A stretch of DNA of 64,000 nucleotides from an uncultured Bacteroidales bacterium (GCA_934725015.1 CAKVAS010000001.1:248001-312000), one strand, 5' to 3'. Counted from the first letter of the stretch, positions 8,768-18,746 are shown. A program made the numbers and translations. Notes: generated by a model not told the origin, from the letters alone.

Positions 8768-10546
8768 TTAATTCCAGCCGTCATTCTGTGACAGATTCCC
8801 GTTGCGCTCCCTTTCGGACTGCGGAACAGCCCATCTGTTGCAGTAGTCGCCGGCATAGATGTAAGGGGCGATGTTCTCTCCCCAGACCTGCTTCAGCCCG
8901 GCCTCGCTCTGCACTCCCGGCTCGGAGCCGAGGAAACGCCTCTGATGCCATACTCCCCAGCGCAGCTCGTCCTCATATAGGGTTCCGGACTCTCCGGCGA
9001 ACTCCCAGTGCTTCTCGTCCATAATCCTCTGACGGAGGTCATCCTGTCCCTCAACCGCAGTCCATGCGTTCGAGTCCAGTTCCGCGACACCGGCACGGTC
9101 GCGCACAGCATTGACATACCCGATCGCCTCCCCAGTCCTGCCCTGCTCGTTCAGAGCCTCGGCAAGGCAGAGAAGCGCGTCTGCATAGCGGAACACGGGC
9201 ATATCTATTCCGGTGTACTCGCTCGACTGATACTCCGTTCCCCTTGCAACGAACTTCCTCATCCAGTAGTACATCCTCGTGGTGTAGCGTGTCTGGAGGT
9301 CAAGCTCGGGAGCGGTGTCCTTGCGGTAGGGGTAGCGGCTGGTGTAGGTGAGGGCGGCGCCGGTCGAGCCGCCGATATATGTTGAATAAGGCAGAATCAC
9401 AGTGGCCGCAAGACGAGGGTCCCTCTGGGCGTAGGCAGCCCTGAGACGGGCCTCGTTTCCTGACGGGAGATAGAGGGACATATCCGCCCCGTATTCCTTG
9501 AGTGAGGAAATCTCGGCGTCGGTCAGGCCGTCCCTGAGGAAATAGGCGCTTCTCTCCTGAGGAGTCAGATTGCTGTAGCCCGGGAAAACATCGTCCCAGC
9601 TGAACGGCTTTCCGTTCCTGTTCTGATAGGAGTCCGCGAAGTCCGTGTTCACGACGAACTGGTCGTTGCCCTTGGAGACGGTCTCCACATTTCCGTAGAT
9701 GTAGCTCAGGGCATTTCCGAAGCCTTTCTGAGGGATGAACTGGATGGAGAAAATCATCTCGCGGCTCTTCTCGTTGGCCTCAAGGAAGAGGTCGGCATAG
9801 TTGCCGTCATAGAGCCCGTAGCCCAGTTCCCCTATCTTGAGGAAATCGGCCTCCGCGAGTTCATATTTCCTCTGCCAGAGATAGACCTTTCCTCGGAGCA
9901 TATATGCCGCGCCCTTGGTGACACGTCCGTAGTTGGAGTCCGAAGCGCCGTACTTGTCGGGCAGGTTATCGTTTTCGATGCAATAGCTGCAGTCGTCGAT
10001 GATGGTCTGCCAGACATCGTCTTCCTTGGAGCGTCCCTTCGTGTATTCGTCCGGAGCGAGGTTTTCAAGATAGACGGGCACACCGCGCCAACGGCAGTTC
10101 AGGCGATAGTAGTAAAGGGCACGGATGAACCTGCACTCCGCTATCCTCTGCTGCTTCACGGCCTCGGACATTCCCGGAACGCGGCCGATGTTGTCAATCA
10201 CGTCGTTAGCCCTGTTGATGCCCTCGTACCAGCGCTTCCAGAAAGTCGTGAAAACCCCGTTGGTGGAAAGTACGTTTCCGGAAAGGAAAACGATGGAGCC
10301 TCGGAAATAGTCCACAGGGTCGAGTACTCCGGCGTATGCGTCCCAGTTATAGACCACATTGTCAGTAGAATTGAAGTCCCAGAGCAGGTTGTTATACACT
10401 CCCCTCACCGCATTCTCTGCAAGAACGGGGTCGGTATAGACCAGCTCCGAAGAAAGCTTGTCCGTCGGGGTCTTGTCTAAAAAGCCCTTGCAGGAAACCG
10501 CCGAGAGGCAGCAGAACATCAGAACTATATATATTGTCTTTTTCAT
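8768..10546 (-). CDS. SusD/RagB-family nutrient-binding lipoprotein
   Basis: 592-aa SusD homolog, the surface lid that binds glycan and works with the adjacent SusC pore. The signal MKKTIYIVLMFCCLSAVSC and the following KGFLDKTPTDKLS are the standard SusD N-terminus. FIRALYYYRLNCRWRGVPVY matches the TPR helix 'R(A/F)LYY..L' signature, and the C-terminal RYADALLCLAEALNEQGRTG is the usual RagB/SusD end block. It begins 11 bp after the stop of the SusC gene, so the pair is surely cotranscribed. It is a normal-length member with no sign of damage. Confidence 0.95.
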   Translation of the reverse strand: MKKTIYIVLMFCCLSAVSCKGFLDKTPTDKLSSELVYTDPVLAENAVRGVYNNLLWDFNSTDNVVYNWDAYAGVLDPVDYFRGSIVFLSGNVLSTNGVFTTFWKRWYEGINRANDVIDNIGRVPGMSEAVKQQRIAECRFIRALYYYRLNCRWRGVPVYLENLAPDEYTKGRSKEDDVWQTIIDDCSYCIENDNLPDKYGASDSNYGRVTKGAAYMLRGKVYLWQRKYELAEADFLKIGELGYGLYDGNYADLFLEANEKSREMIFSIQFIPQKGFGNALSYIYGNVETVSKGNDQFVVNTDFADSYQNRNGKPFSWDDVFPGYSNLTPQERSAYFLRDGLTDAEISSLKEYGADMSLYLPSGNEARLRAAYAQRDPRLAATVILPYSTYIGGSTGAALTYTSRYPYRKDTAPELDLQTRYTTRMYYWMRKFVARGTEYQSSEYTGIDMPVFRYADALLCLAEALNEQGRTGEAIGYVNAVRDRAGVAELDSNAWTAVEGQDDLRQRIMDEKHWEFAGESGTLYEDELRWGVWHQRRFLGSEPGVQSEAGLKQVWGENIAPYIYAGDYCNRWAVPQSERERNGNLSQNDGWN

Positions 10547-10557
10547 ATCAATATGCT

Positions 10558-13500
10558 TTAGAATTTCAGATTAACGCCGAAAACTATCTGTCTGATAGGC
10601 GAATAGTACATATTCGTGTCAGTGAACTCCGGATCCACACCCGGGAAGAGACGGTCCTTGAAGGTGTAGAGGTTCTCTCCGGTGACATAAATCTGTGCGG
10701 AGGTGAGCTTTATGTGGCTCAGGAGCTTCTTAGGGAATGAATAGCTCAGAGTGACGTTCTGAAGCTTCAGATAGTTGGTCTTGTAGAGCCAGAAGTTACT
10801 GTCGGTCAGAGCCTGTCCGTAGTCGATGGTCAGACGCGGATTGCGTGAGGTCGTGTTCGTCCTCGGGTCCCACGGGTTCTCCGGATCGTAGAAATAGTGG
10901 TCGTAGGCTATGTCCTTGCCGATGGTCTGCTGGGTCTGGAGCACGCTGAAGTTGACTCCGCCCTTGCGGCTGCGGATTGCGCCTCCGCCCGCACCGACGA
11001 ACCTTGCGGAAAGGTTGATTCCCTTCCAGCCCACTTCGAGGTTGAATCCGTAGTAGAACTTAGGAGTCCGGCTCACGCCCTGCCATTTGTAGTCGTTGGA
11101 GTCGCCGTAGATGCCGTCTCCGTTCACGTCCTGAAGGATATAGTCGCCGTACCATATTCCGTTCTTCGACGCCGTCTCCTTAGGCATGAATTTGTAACCT
11201 GCGGCAATCATGGCGTTGAGCCATTCCATATCCTTCGGCGTGCGAATCATTCCGTCGGTAGGGCCACCGTTCGGCAGAACATTGCCGTCGCCGTCGAAAT
11301 ACTGTCCCGAGCCGGAGTAGTTCTCCTGCAAGTAGAACTCGTTAATCTCGTGGCCCTCGCAGATTCTGTTGACAGTTCCGGTGGTGACGTCGCCGAGGTT
11401 GTTCTTCCACACGCGGTTGCCTTCCTCGTCGGTCGTCCAGCCTTCCTCGAACTTGCCCTTGTACTTGGTGACCATGTTCCAGTTCCTGTTGAAGTTCGCG
11501 GAAATACCATAGCTGAAGTCCTTAATCTGGTCCCGCCAGCCAAGGGTAAACTCGAATCCCTTGTTATCGACCTCGCAGAGGTTCATGTAAGGGGCGGTCT
11601 TGTTTCCGATGGTCGAGTAAATCGTCGGCTTGTAGAGGATGCCGGAGGTATATTTGTCATAGAAATCGGCCTCGAAGGAGAGCCTGTTCCCGAATGTCCT
11701 GAAATCAAGTCCGATGTTGGCCGTCGCGGTGGTCTCCCATTCGAGAAGAGTGTTGGAGAGAGTGGAAATCATGCCGCCGCCGAGCTTGTCGCCGAATGCG
11801 TAGGAATATCCGGAGGAATAGGTTGACTGGTAGCTGTAGTTTCCGATTGAATTATTGCCGAGAACACCGTAGGACGCCCTGAGCTTCAGTTCGTCAACTC
11901 CGCTGCCATGCATGAACTTTTCCTTTGAGATGCGCCATGCGGCGGAAACTGAAGGGAAGAATCCCCAGCGGCTTCTCCTTGCGAACCTTGAAGAGCCGTC
12001 GCCACGGAGGTTAACCTCGACGAGATAGCGGCTGTCGTAGGCGTAGGTGAGACGCGAGAAGAAGGACAGGGACGAGTACTCGGAAGAGGTTCCGGAAATC
12101 GCCGAAGGAGTCAGCATATTGTTGAACTCATGGAGAACCGTGTTCTCGGCACCTTTTTTCGTGGCGGCGAAGTCTCTGGTGATGTTGTTGATGGCCTCGA
12201 CACCCACCATCGCGGACACGTCGTGCTTTTCCGCAAATGTCTCGGCCCACGACAGGTCGCTCTCGAAGTAGATGTTGCGTGTAATCTGAGTGGTGAGCCT
12301 GCGAATCTGTGCGGAGAGGTCCTGGTCGGACTTGATGATCTCCCCCGTACGGAACGACCAGGCATCACGGGTGATGGAGTGTTCGTCACGCTCCATATGG
12401 GTGGAGCCGTAGCGGAACATCGTCTTTGACTTGATGCCGAAAGGCAGGTCAATGTTGACAAAAGGAGTGACCGAGACGTGCTCCACGACCTGCTGTCCCT
12501 GCATACGGTTCATGAAGTAGAGATTATTCCTTGACTCGGAGTTCTGCTCCGGGTTCTCGTACCATCCGTATTTCCCGTCATAGTAGGGATAGATGCACGG
12601 CACCCAGCGGATTCCATAGTCGAACACGTTTGTCAGGTCACCGGCTTCCTTCGTACTGCGGTAGCCGTTGGTTCTGGCTCCGACCTCAAGCCATTTCAGC
12701 GGCTTTGCGGAAAACTCGGCACGGTAGGTGAACTTCTTGAATCCGGTGTTCATCACCATTCCCGGGTTGTCCATATAGCCCAGCGCCACACGATAGCTCG
12801 TGTCGTCCTTGCTTCCCGAAACGGAAAGGTTGTGCTTCTGATATACAGGGGTGTCCGTTCTGTAGAAAGCCGTCATGCCATCGACGTTCGGATAGGCCAC
12901 ATAGTTCGGATAGCCCGACTCAGAGATTCCGTATGGATCCTTTTCTTTGTCCCTCCAGAGGGAAATCATGCTCTGCGAGAACGGGAGAGGACGGTCGTTC
13001 TGGAAGGAGGCCTCGTTCATGAGTTCCATATAGTCGGCATAGTTGGACACCACCTTGTAGGTATTTTCAGGAGACTGGAGTCCGGCCATTCCTGCGTAAT
13101 CGATGTGGAACGAACCTTTCTTCTCCCTTTTCGTGGTTATGAGTATGACGCCGTTCGCTCCCCTGTTTCCGTATATCGCACACGAGGCCGCGTCCTTGAG
13201 CACGGAGATGTTCTGAATCTCGGATGCATCAACGGAGTCCATAGAACCCGGCACGCCGTCAACGATGACAAGAGGGTCGGAGTTGTTGAGCGTACCCGTG
13301 CCTCGGATGCGCAGGCTGACATTCTCGCTGCCCGGCACTCCGGAGCCCTGCCTCACATAGAGTCCGGCACTCGCGCCCTGCAAAAGGGAGGCGGAATTTG
13401 TAACCGGACGGGAGGCGGCAAGCTCGGCGTAATCGACGGATGTCACCGAACCGGTCACGTTCACCTTTTTCTGCACGCCGTAACCGACGAACACCACCTG

Positions 13501-13812
13501 CTCCAGAAGTTCTGATTGGGAGGACAGCGTGATGTCATAGACGGCGGCATCCCCGACGGAAACCTTCGCTGTCTCATAACCCATACAACTGAATTCGAGA
13601 GTCTGCCCCTTGGCGCAGACAATGGAGTAACGGCCGTCAGCATCCGTCATAGTACCGGTCGTCGTGCCGGAAATCATGACACCGACTCCAGGAACCGGCC
13701 CGGCATCGTCACTGACCACGCCTCCGACAGTTTTTTTCTCCTGTGAGAAAAGCATTGTTCCGTTCAAGAGCAACAGAACAGCAGTTAATAGTTTCAAGAA
13801 AGTCTTGTCCAT
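10558..13812 (-). CDS. SusC/RagA-family TonB-dependent outer-membrane transporter
   Basis: 1084-aa TonB-linked outer-membrane channel importing oligosaccharides with SusD. Signal peptide MDKTFLKLLTAVLLLLNGTMLFSQ. Residues about 27-100 are the carboxypeptidase-regulatory-like domain (VSDDAGPVPGVGVMISGT). The plug at about 110-225 carries the SusC signature region (SLRIRGTGTLNNSDPLVIVDG, with ASCAIYGNRGANGVILITTK). The beta-barrel ends YYSPIRQIVFGVNLKF. There is no STN domain, so signalling through an anti-sigma factor is unlikely; regulation probably runs through the sensor at 13951. First gene of the locus, with a TAAATTTG promoter box at 13836-13843. Confidence 0.95.
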   Translation of the reverse strand: MDKTFLKLLTAVLLLLNGTMLFSQEKKTVGGVVSDDAGPVPGVGVMISGTTTGTMTDADGRYSIVCAKGQTLEFSCMGYETAKVSVGDAAVYDITLSSQSELLEQVVFVGYGVQKKVNVTGSVTSVDYAELAASRPVTNSASLLQGASAGLYVRQGSGVPGSENVSLRIRGTGTLNNSDPLVIVDGVPGSMDSVDASEIQNISVLKDAASCAIYGNRGANGVILITTKREKKGSFHIDYAGMAGLQSPENTYKVVSNYADYMELMNEASFQNDRPLPFSQSMISLWRDKEKDPYGISESGYPNYVAYPNVDGMTAFYRTDTPVYQKHNLSVSGSKDDTSYRVALGYMDNPGMVMNTGFKKFTYRAEFSAKPLKWLEVGARTNGYRSTKEAGDLTNVFDYGIRWVPCIYPYYDGKYGWYENPEQNSESRNNLYFMNRMQGQQVVEHVSVTPFVNIDLPFGIKSKTMFRYGSTHMERDEHSITRDAWSFRTGEIIKSDQDLSAQIRRLTTQITRNIYFESDLSWAETFAEKHDVSAMVGVEAINNITRDFAATKKGAENTVLHEFNNMLTPSAISGTSSEYSSLSFFSRLTYAYDSRYLVEVNLRGDGSSRFARRSRWGFFPSVSAAWRISKEKFMHGSGVDELKLRASYGVLGNNSIGNYSYQSTYSSGYSYAFGDKLGGGMISTLSNTLLEWETTATANIGLDFRTFGNRLSFEADFYDKYTSGILYKPTIYSTIGNKTAPYMNLCEVDNKGFEFTLGWRDQIKDFSYGISANFNRNWNMVTKYKGKFEEGWTTDEEGNRVWKNNLGDVTTGTVNRICEGHEINEFYLQENYSGSGQYFDGDGNVLPNGGPTDGMIRTPKDMEWLNAMIAAGYKFMPKETASKNGIWYGDYILQDVNGDGIYGDSNDYKWQGVSRTPKFYYGFNLEVGWKGINLSARFVGAGGGAIRSRKGGVNFSVLQTQQTIGKDIAYDHYFYDPENPWDPRTNTTSRNPRLTIDYGQALTDSNFWLYKTNYLKLQNVTLSYSFPKKLLSHIKLTSAQIYVTGENLYTFKDRLFPGVDPEFTDTNMYYSPIRQIVFGVNLKF

Positions 13813-13835
13813 AATTATGCGATTATTTCTGTCCG

Positions 13836-13843
13836 CAAATTTA
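13836..13843 (-). promoter_or_regulatory. Bacteroidota -7 box for the SusC/D locus
   Basis: On the minus strand TAAATTTG matches TAnnTTTG exactly and lies 23 bp upstream of the SusC start, predicting a 5' leader of roughly 15-20 nt. No clear TTTG is found at the usual -33 spacing, which fits a promoter that needs an activator such as the AraC-type regulator next door. Confidence 0.55.
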
Positions 13844-13950
13844 TCCCCGAAGAGACTTTCCCCAGAGCAACAATCTTATAAAAAGATGTAACAGAAAAGG
13901 CGGCAGAGGATCAAAATCGCCACAATCCCAATAACGTGAAAACCAAGGCG

Positions 13951-16815
13951 CTACAATTCCTTAAATTCGCCGGGGAGCATCCCGAACGCATTCTTGAAGC
14001 ACTTGGCGAAGTAGGACGGCGTGTTGAACCCCAGGTTGAAGCATACGACATTGACCCTGGAGTCGTCCTCGGAAAGCATAGGAACGGAAGCGAAAAGACG
14101 GTAGAGCAGGATGTAGTTGCTTACGGTCACGCCGAGTATGCTCTTCACCTTGAGATTCAGCGACTGTTTCCCCATGCAGAGATGTTCTGCCACAGCCCCG
14201 TAGGTGAGCGTCGATTCTGAAATGTGATTTTCAATGACCGAATCAAGCTTCGATATGAATCTGCGCTCGCTCTCGGAAAGTTCGGGACGCAGGAAAGCGG
14301 AAGGCGACTGCCCTATCTGCGCGGCCCGGAGCATCTTTCTCTCCGGAGTGAGGGCAAGCTTCTCCTCGGTGAACTTCCTGTAGCGCTCCTCCTCGTCCCT
14401 CTTTATCTTTTTCCAAAGCCTCATGCCACCGTAGGCAAGGCCTCCGCCAAAAATCAGGACATAGAGTACAATCGCCGCAGTGCTGCGCCAGAACGGTGGC
14501 CGGATGACGATTTCCAGCGGAGAATGCTCCCGTTCAAACTCTCCGGAATTGCTGCAGCCGCGAGCCCGCAGGACATATTTCCCGGGGCGCATCTCCCTGC
14601 AAGAAAAGAGATTGTCGGCACCCAGTCGCACCCAGTCCCGGTCAAGCCCCTCCATCCGGCATTCTATGTAGCCGTCCGAGGAAGACGGAAGTGATGGTCT
14701 CGAAAAGGCGAACGCGAGCGTGTTACGATCATGCCTGAACGACAGACGCTCCGTTCTCTCTATGCTTTCCGTCAGTTCACCACTGCCACCCGGCATCACC
14801 CGGACATTGTTCACATACAACTCGTCTATGTACAGATTAGGAGTCCGCTTCCTTTCCTTTTGAGTACGGTCTGAACGGAACGAGATGAAACCGTCACGGC
14901 TCCCGAAATACATTGTGCCGTCGCGCGATATAAACCCGCTTCTCACGATGAAACGGTTGTTGAGGAGTCCGTCAGTTTCAGAGAAATGCTCATAGCGGTC
15001 CATCCCTGACGATATTGATGTCATCCCGTTTTCCGTCGTCACCCACACAGTTCCGGAATAATCAATCTGTATGCTCTTGATTATGTCTGAGCGCAACGCG
15101 CCGAATGTGTTTCCTGAATTGAGCACCCTGATGCCGCCGTCCGGTTCAACCACCACAACTCCGCTTTCGTTCGTCGCCACCCAGATTCTTCCGATGCCGT
15201 CTTTCAGGACACCGTTGATTCGGCGCCCCGTGACTTTCAGCAGCCGCTCCTCTTCCGGGCCATATATCACGGCACCCACCTTGAGGTCATACTTAACAAG
15301 GCCATGGGCATAAGTGGAAATCAGCAGCATGTCGCCGTCACGGAAAAATCCGTTCACATTGCATTCTTCCAGACCTGTCAGATAACCGACCGCACCGGTA
15401 CGTTCGTCGTATGTACCAATCCCCAAGGCAGTTCCGAAGAAAAGCTTCCCTCCTGCGACGGCGATTGGATAGGCAGGACGGTCAATCAGCGAAGCGGCTC
15501 CGAGAAAATCTGCGGAATACCGCGTCACCCTGCCGGTCTTCGTGTCAACGGCATAGAGACAGGAGCCGGAACTCAGCCACAGCCTGTCCCCGACTGAAAG
15601 CAGATCCTCGCAACGCTCCGGAATGCCAGGAAAAATGACCCGCTCCAAAAGTCCGCTCTCTGCATCAAGGCGTATAATACCCCCCCCCACGGCCGTAAGA
15701 GCCCAAATATTCCCCGAGTTGTCCTCCTGAAACCGCCTCACCTGCGAGTTGACTAGAGACTCCCCGTCCGACATCATGCCGTATTTGCGGATAAAATCAT
15801 TCTGCAATGAGCCATAGTACACATTCCCCGAAGCCTGACCAATCAGAAGTCCGCCGTCACCATCGGCCGCAACACAGGAAAATCCGTCAGAGGGCAGACC
15901 GAATGTGTTGGAAAAACCGAAGCGCTCCTTTTCTCCCGTCGTCAGGGAGCAGGCGTAAAGTCCATGCGACGTTGTCATCCATAACGTTCGAGACGGATCA
16001 AGACACAGCCCGTTCGGCTGCACACCCTTGTCTATGGGAAACAGCACATTGGCCTTTCGCGTGTATGGGAATATCTCGCACAGTCCGTAGCCGGTACTGC
16101 AGGCATAAACGCAGTTTCTTCCGTCCGTAAGCAGCTGCGGGATATTGTCCGTGCTGAAATCGAAGCCAGGGACCTCAAGCGGCTCGACCGCGCTGAAGTC
16201 GTCGCGACAAAAAAGCACTCCGCCGCAGTATAGGGATATGACGAACGAGCCGTTCCCGTCAATGACGAAAGAGTTGATTTTCGGAGCGCCGCCCTCGCCG
16301 TCGAAGTCACAGAGATACTGCCGGAATGAGCCCGAACGTGGGTCGTATGACCACAGACCCTTGGACTTTACGGAAAACCAGACAAGTCCGGCACTGTCCT
16401 CCCTGATGCACCCCACCTTTGTGTCTATCCCCGGCAGGACGTCGTTGGAAGTGTCGATGGGAACAAATGTCCCGGTCTCTATGGAATACATGCTTAGGCC
16501 GCCCTCCGTTCCTATCCACACATTGCCCTGACTGTCTTCAAAGATTGAGCTTATTGCACTGGATCCGGTGTGAAGATCATCCCTTGTGAGACACCTGAAA
16601 TCCGTCCCGTTGTAGAGAAGCAGCCCGTCCAACGTCCCTACCCATAAGTAGCCTCTCCCGTCACGCAACAAATCAACGGCCCTGCGGTCGGAGAAATACT
16701 CGCTTCTCGGAAAAACCGGAGAAAACGAAATATTGCCCGCAAGACATATTTCGCCCTGATTTACAAGAAGATGCAGAAAGAGCATCAACACAGCGGTCTG
16801 TAGTTTTCGTGTCAT
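13951..16815 (-). CDS. Membrane-spanning propeller/Y_Y_Y sensor with AraC DNA-binding domain, no kinase
   Basis: About 954-aa regulator. The signal peptide/TM is MTRKLQTAVLMLFLHLLVNQ. Residues about 35-670 hold Reg_prop propeller blades (GYLWVGTLDGLLLYNG, NVWIGTEGGLSMYS, TVWVTTENGM). A Y_Y_Y domain follows (about 690-770), then one TM helix (IVLYVLIFGGGLAYGGMRLW, about 775-795). Only some 60 linker residues separate it from a C-terminal AraC HTH pair (VCFNLGFNTPSYFAKCFKNAFG). Classical hybrid two-component systems of this class are about 1300-1400 aa with HisKA, HATPase and receiver domains; all three are absent here. It is adjacent to SusC and is likely the glycan sensor for that locus. Start: a -7 box at 16833-16840 puts transcription start on top of the ATG at 16830, so Met at 16815 is preferred. 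Confidence 0.85.
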   Translation of the reverse strand: MTRKLQTAVLMLFLHLLVNQGEICLAGNISFSPVFPRSEYFSDRRAVDLLRDGRGYLWVGTLDGLLLYNGTDFRCLTRDDLHTGSSAISSIFEDSQGNVWIGTEGGLSMYSIETGTFVPIDTSNDVLPGIDTKVGCIREDSAGLVWFSVKSKGLWSYDPRSGSFRQYLCDFDGEGGAPKINSFVIDGNGSFVISLYCGGVLFCRDDFSAVEPLEVPGFDFSTDNIPQLLTDGRNCVYACSTGYGLCEIFPYTRKANVLFPIDKGVQPNGLCLDPSRTLWMTTSHGLYACSLTTGEKERFGFSNTFGLPSDGFSCVAADGDGGLLIGQASGNVYYGSLQNDFIRKYGMMSDGESLVNSQVRRFQEDNSGNIWALTAVGGGIIRLDAESGLLERVIFPGIPERCEDLLSVGDRLWLSSGSCLYAVDTKTGRVTRYSADFLGAASLIDRPAYPIAVAGGKLFFGTALGIGTYDERTGAVGYLTGLEECNVNGFFRDGDMLLISTYAHGLVKYDLKVGAVIYGPEEERLLKVTGRRINGVLKDGIGRIWVATNESGVVVVEPDGGIRVLNSGNTFGALRSDIIKSIQIDYSGTVWVTTENGMTSISSGMDRYEHFSETDGLLNNRFIVRSGFISRDGTMYFGSRDGFISFRSDRTQKERKRTPNLYIDELYVNNVRVMPGGSGELTESIERTERLSFRHDRNTLAFAFSRPSLPSSSDGYIECRMEGLDRDWVRLGADNLFSCREMRPGKYVLRARGCSNSGEFEREHSPLEIVIRPPFWRSTAAIVLYVLIFGGGLAYGGMRLWKKIKRDEEERYRKFTEEKLALTPERKMLRAAQIGQSPSAFLRPELSESERRFISKLDSVIENHISESTLTYGAVAEHLCMGKQSLNLKVKSILGVTVSNYILLYRLFASVPMLSEDDSRVNVVCFNLGFNTPSYFAKCFKNAFGMLPGEFKEL

Positions 16816-16832
16816 AATCATTTGTCGCATTA

Positions 16833-16840
16833 CAAAGATA
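16833..16840 (-). promoter_or_regulatory. -7 promoter box of the sensor-regulator gene
   Basis: Minus-strand TATCTTTG, an exact TAnnTTTG match. Transcription would begin around 16827, which argues against the most upstream ATG (16830) and supports the start at 16815 with a very short leader. No good -33 TTTG is seen. Confidence 0.5.
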
Positions 16841-16912
16841 TGAAAAAAGCCGCGACTATATCCGGCCCTCGCGAATCATTACATTGTTTTATAAAATCCT
16901 TGCATCCGAAGC

Positions 16913-16950
16913 AACAAAAAAGTCCCCGACGGTCTTTCCGTCAGGGACTC
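16913..16950 (-). terminator. Rho-independent terminator after the OmpA/TPR lipoprotein gene
   Basis: On the minus strand, AGTCCCTGACGG and ACCGTCGGGGACT form a 12-bp stem (one G-T pair) with a short AAAG loop, followed by TTTTTTG. It lies about 75 bp past the stop at 17023 and separates that gene from the sensor gene. Confidence 0.85.
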
Positions 16951-17022
16951 TATCTATTCTCAAGCGTTTCAGTTCAGTCATTAAAAGAAATCTGAAACAG
17001 CTCCGAGATCAGGAGTGTACAA

Positions 17023-18660
17023 CTAATTAAATTGTGCAAACTCTATATCATTTGCGGCACGCTTAGCAAGGCACTCGCACTTCTTTGCCTTCTCAAGGTT
17101 GGTCTTCACGCCGTTCTTGTCACCCTTGCGGGCAGCGATGATGGCCTTGAGGTATGCACCCTTAGGGCAGTCGCAGCAGATTGCGGACTCAGCGGCGGCG
17201 TAGTTGCCGGTGAGGATGTTTGCAAGAGCGGCGGTGAAGCCCTTTTTGCCGGCGAGCTTAGATGCGGCAGCCTTGTAGTTACCCTTGAGGATTTCTACGG
17301 TTGCGGCGTTCTCGACAGCAGTCTCGGTTGCTGATGCGGCGAAATACTTGGCAGCCTCGTCAAGCTTGTTCTCGCGGAGGGCGAGCACGCCGAGGACGTT
17401 CTTCACGTCAGCGTCGTTGGCGTCGCACTTCTCGATGGCAGCCTTGCAGTCAGCGTCCTTGCCTGCGTTCGCGTAAACGACAGCGAGGTTGTACTGAGCT
17501 GTTGCGCTTGAATACTTCTCGATAGCCTTCTTGTAGAGGGCAACCTTGTCAGCCTCCTTCTCAACGAGAGTTGCGGCGTGGAGGAGTGCAGGCTCGTCAA
17601 GAACGTCGATGTTCTCCTCAACGAGCTTGAGAAGCTCCTCGCTTGAGTAGTTGGTGAACTCAACGTTAGCGATGAAGCGTGCGCGGCGGAGTTCAGGAAG
17701 AACCTCCTTTGCAAGAGTAGTATAGACCGCTGACATGTTCTTGATTTCCTGCTCGCGGACAGCCGGGTCGCTGTACATTGAAAGAACGCGGAGAATAAGC
17801 TCCTTGTCCTCGATGTTGGAGTTGTTAACGAGCTCCTGGAAGCCTTCCCAGTCCTCACCTACTGACTTCACGTTAACCGGAGCGTCGATAGGAGCCTTCT
17901 TCGTAACCTTGTTGAATGCCTTCTCCGCTGAAGTTGAACGGTTGTCGGAAAGCTTGTTGTTAAGCTTCTCAGGACCGTCAGGTGAAGCATAAGCCACGAT
18001 GTCGGTGCTTACGATAGTCTTGCGCTCGTTGGCCTTGGCAGCCTCGACAGCAGCGAGGAAGTCCTTTACAGACTGGCCCTTGAGCTCAGAGTTCTTAACG
18101 TTAGAGCTGTTGATTGAGTAGAGAATCTGACCCTCCTCAGGCATTGCGATGACAGCCTGATAGCCGTCAGCCTTGAGGTCAACCTTACCCTTGCTGCAGG
18201 CAAGCATATAAGTGGTGTTGGCGCCGTCGGCAGCCTTCTTCGTAGGGAGGTCAATCTTCTTGTTCTTGTAGCTTACTACGCCACGGAGTTCAAGATAGCA
18301 CTTCTCCATGCCCTTTGCATAGGTGAAGTGAACCTTCTTAGTAACCGTAGAGCCGGCTGAAGGAACCACCTGATAGTTGTCCTTAACTTTCTCGCCCTGG
18401 AACATGAACGGTTCCATAGCCTGCTCGCCGCCGTCATAGACGATTACCGGAGTGACCTCGAGAATTGCCTTAGGATGGAAATAATCCTTAGGGTAGGTTA
18501 CCGTAACTGTGGCGTCGATGTTACCGGCCACAACTTCAAGAACGGCAGGATCGCACTTGACGATCACATTCTCTGCCTGTTCCGCCATTTTCTCGGGTGA
18601 GCTGCAGGCAACTGCGGCAAGACCGAGAGCGATAGCCAAGAATTTGATGCTCTTTTTCAT
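17023..18660 (-). CDS. Outer-membrane lipoprotein with OmpA-like and TPR regions
   Basis: 545-aa lipoprotein (MKKSIKFLAIALGLAAVACSS). Residues about 25-200 are beta-rich. Residues about 205-260 carry an OmpA-like stretch with peptidoglycan-type motif text (VAYASPDGPEKLNNKLSDNR, SAEKAFNK). The C-terminal half is alpha-helical with TPR-like repeats (AQYNLAVVYANAGKDADCKAAIEK, NVLGVLALRENKLDEAAKYF). The codon choice looks more uniform than in neighbours (a strong GAG, CTT and AAG preference in the sense strand), and the gene has its own promoter and strong terminator, suggesting an abundant envelope protein. It is similar to conserved Bacteroidota lipoproteins of unknown exact role; a structural link between outer membrane and peptidoglycan is inference. 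Confidence 0.7.
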   Translation of the reverse strand: MKKSIKFLAIALGLAAVACSSPEKMAEQAENVIVKCDPAVLEVVAGNIDATVTVTYPKDYFHPKAILEVTPVIVYDGGEQAMEPFMFQGEKVKDNYQVVPSAGSTVTKKVHFTYAKGMEKCYLELRGVVSYKNKKIDLPTKKAADGANTTYMLACSKGKVDLKADGYQAVIAMPEEGQILYSINSSNVKNSELKGQSVKDFLAAVEAAKANERKTIVSTDIVAYASPDGPEKLNNKLSDNRSTSAEKAFNKVTKKAPIDAPVNVKSVGEDWEGFQELVNNSNIEDKELILRVLSMYSDPAVREQEIKNMSAVYTTLAKEVLPELRRARFIANVEFTNYSSEELLKLVEENIDVLDEPALLHAATLVEKEADKVALYKKAIEKYSSATAQYNLAVVYANAGKDADCKAAIEKCDANDADVKNVLGVLALRENKLDEAAKYFAASATETAVENAATVEILKGNYKAAASKLAGKKGFTAALANILTGNYAAAESAICCDCPKGAYLKAIIAARKGDKNGVKTNLEKAKKCECLAKRAANDIEFAQFN

Positions 18661-18746
18661 TTTATTTGTTTTTAATAAGGTTTATAACATTCAGTTTATT
18701 ATCATCTTATCGTAATCAGCCCGCGTCACGCGAAGCCAATTTTGCG

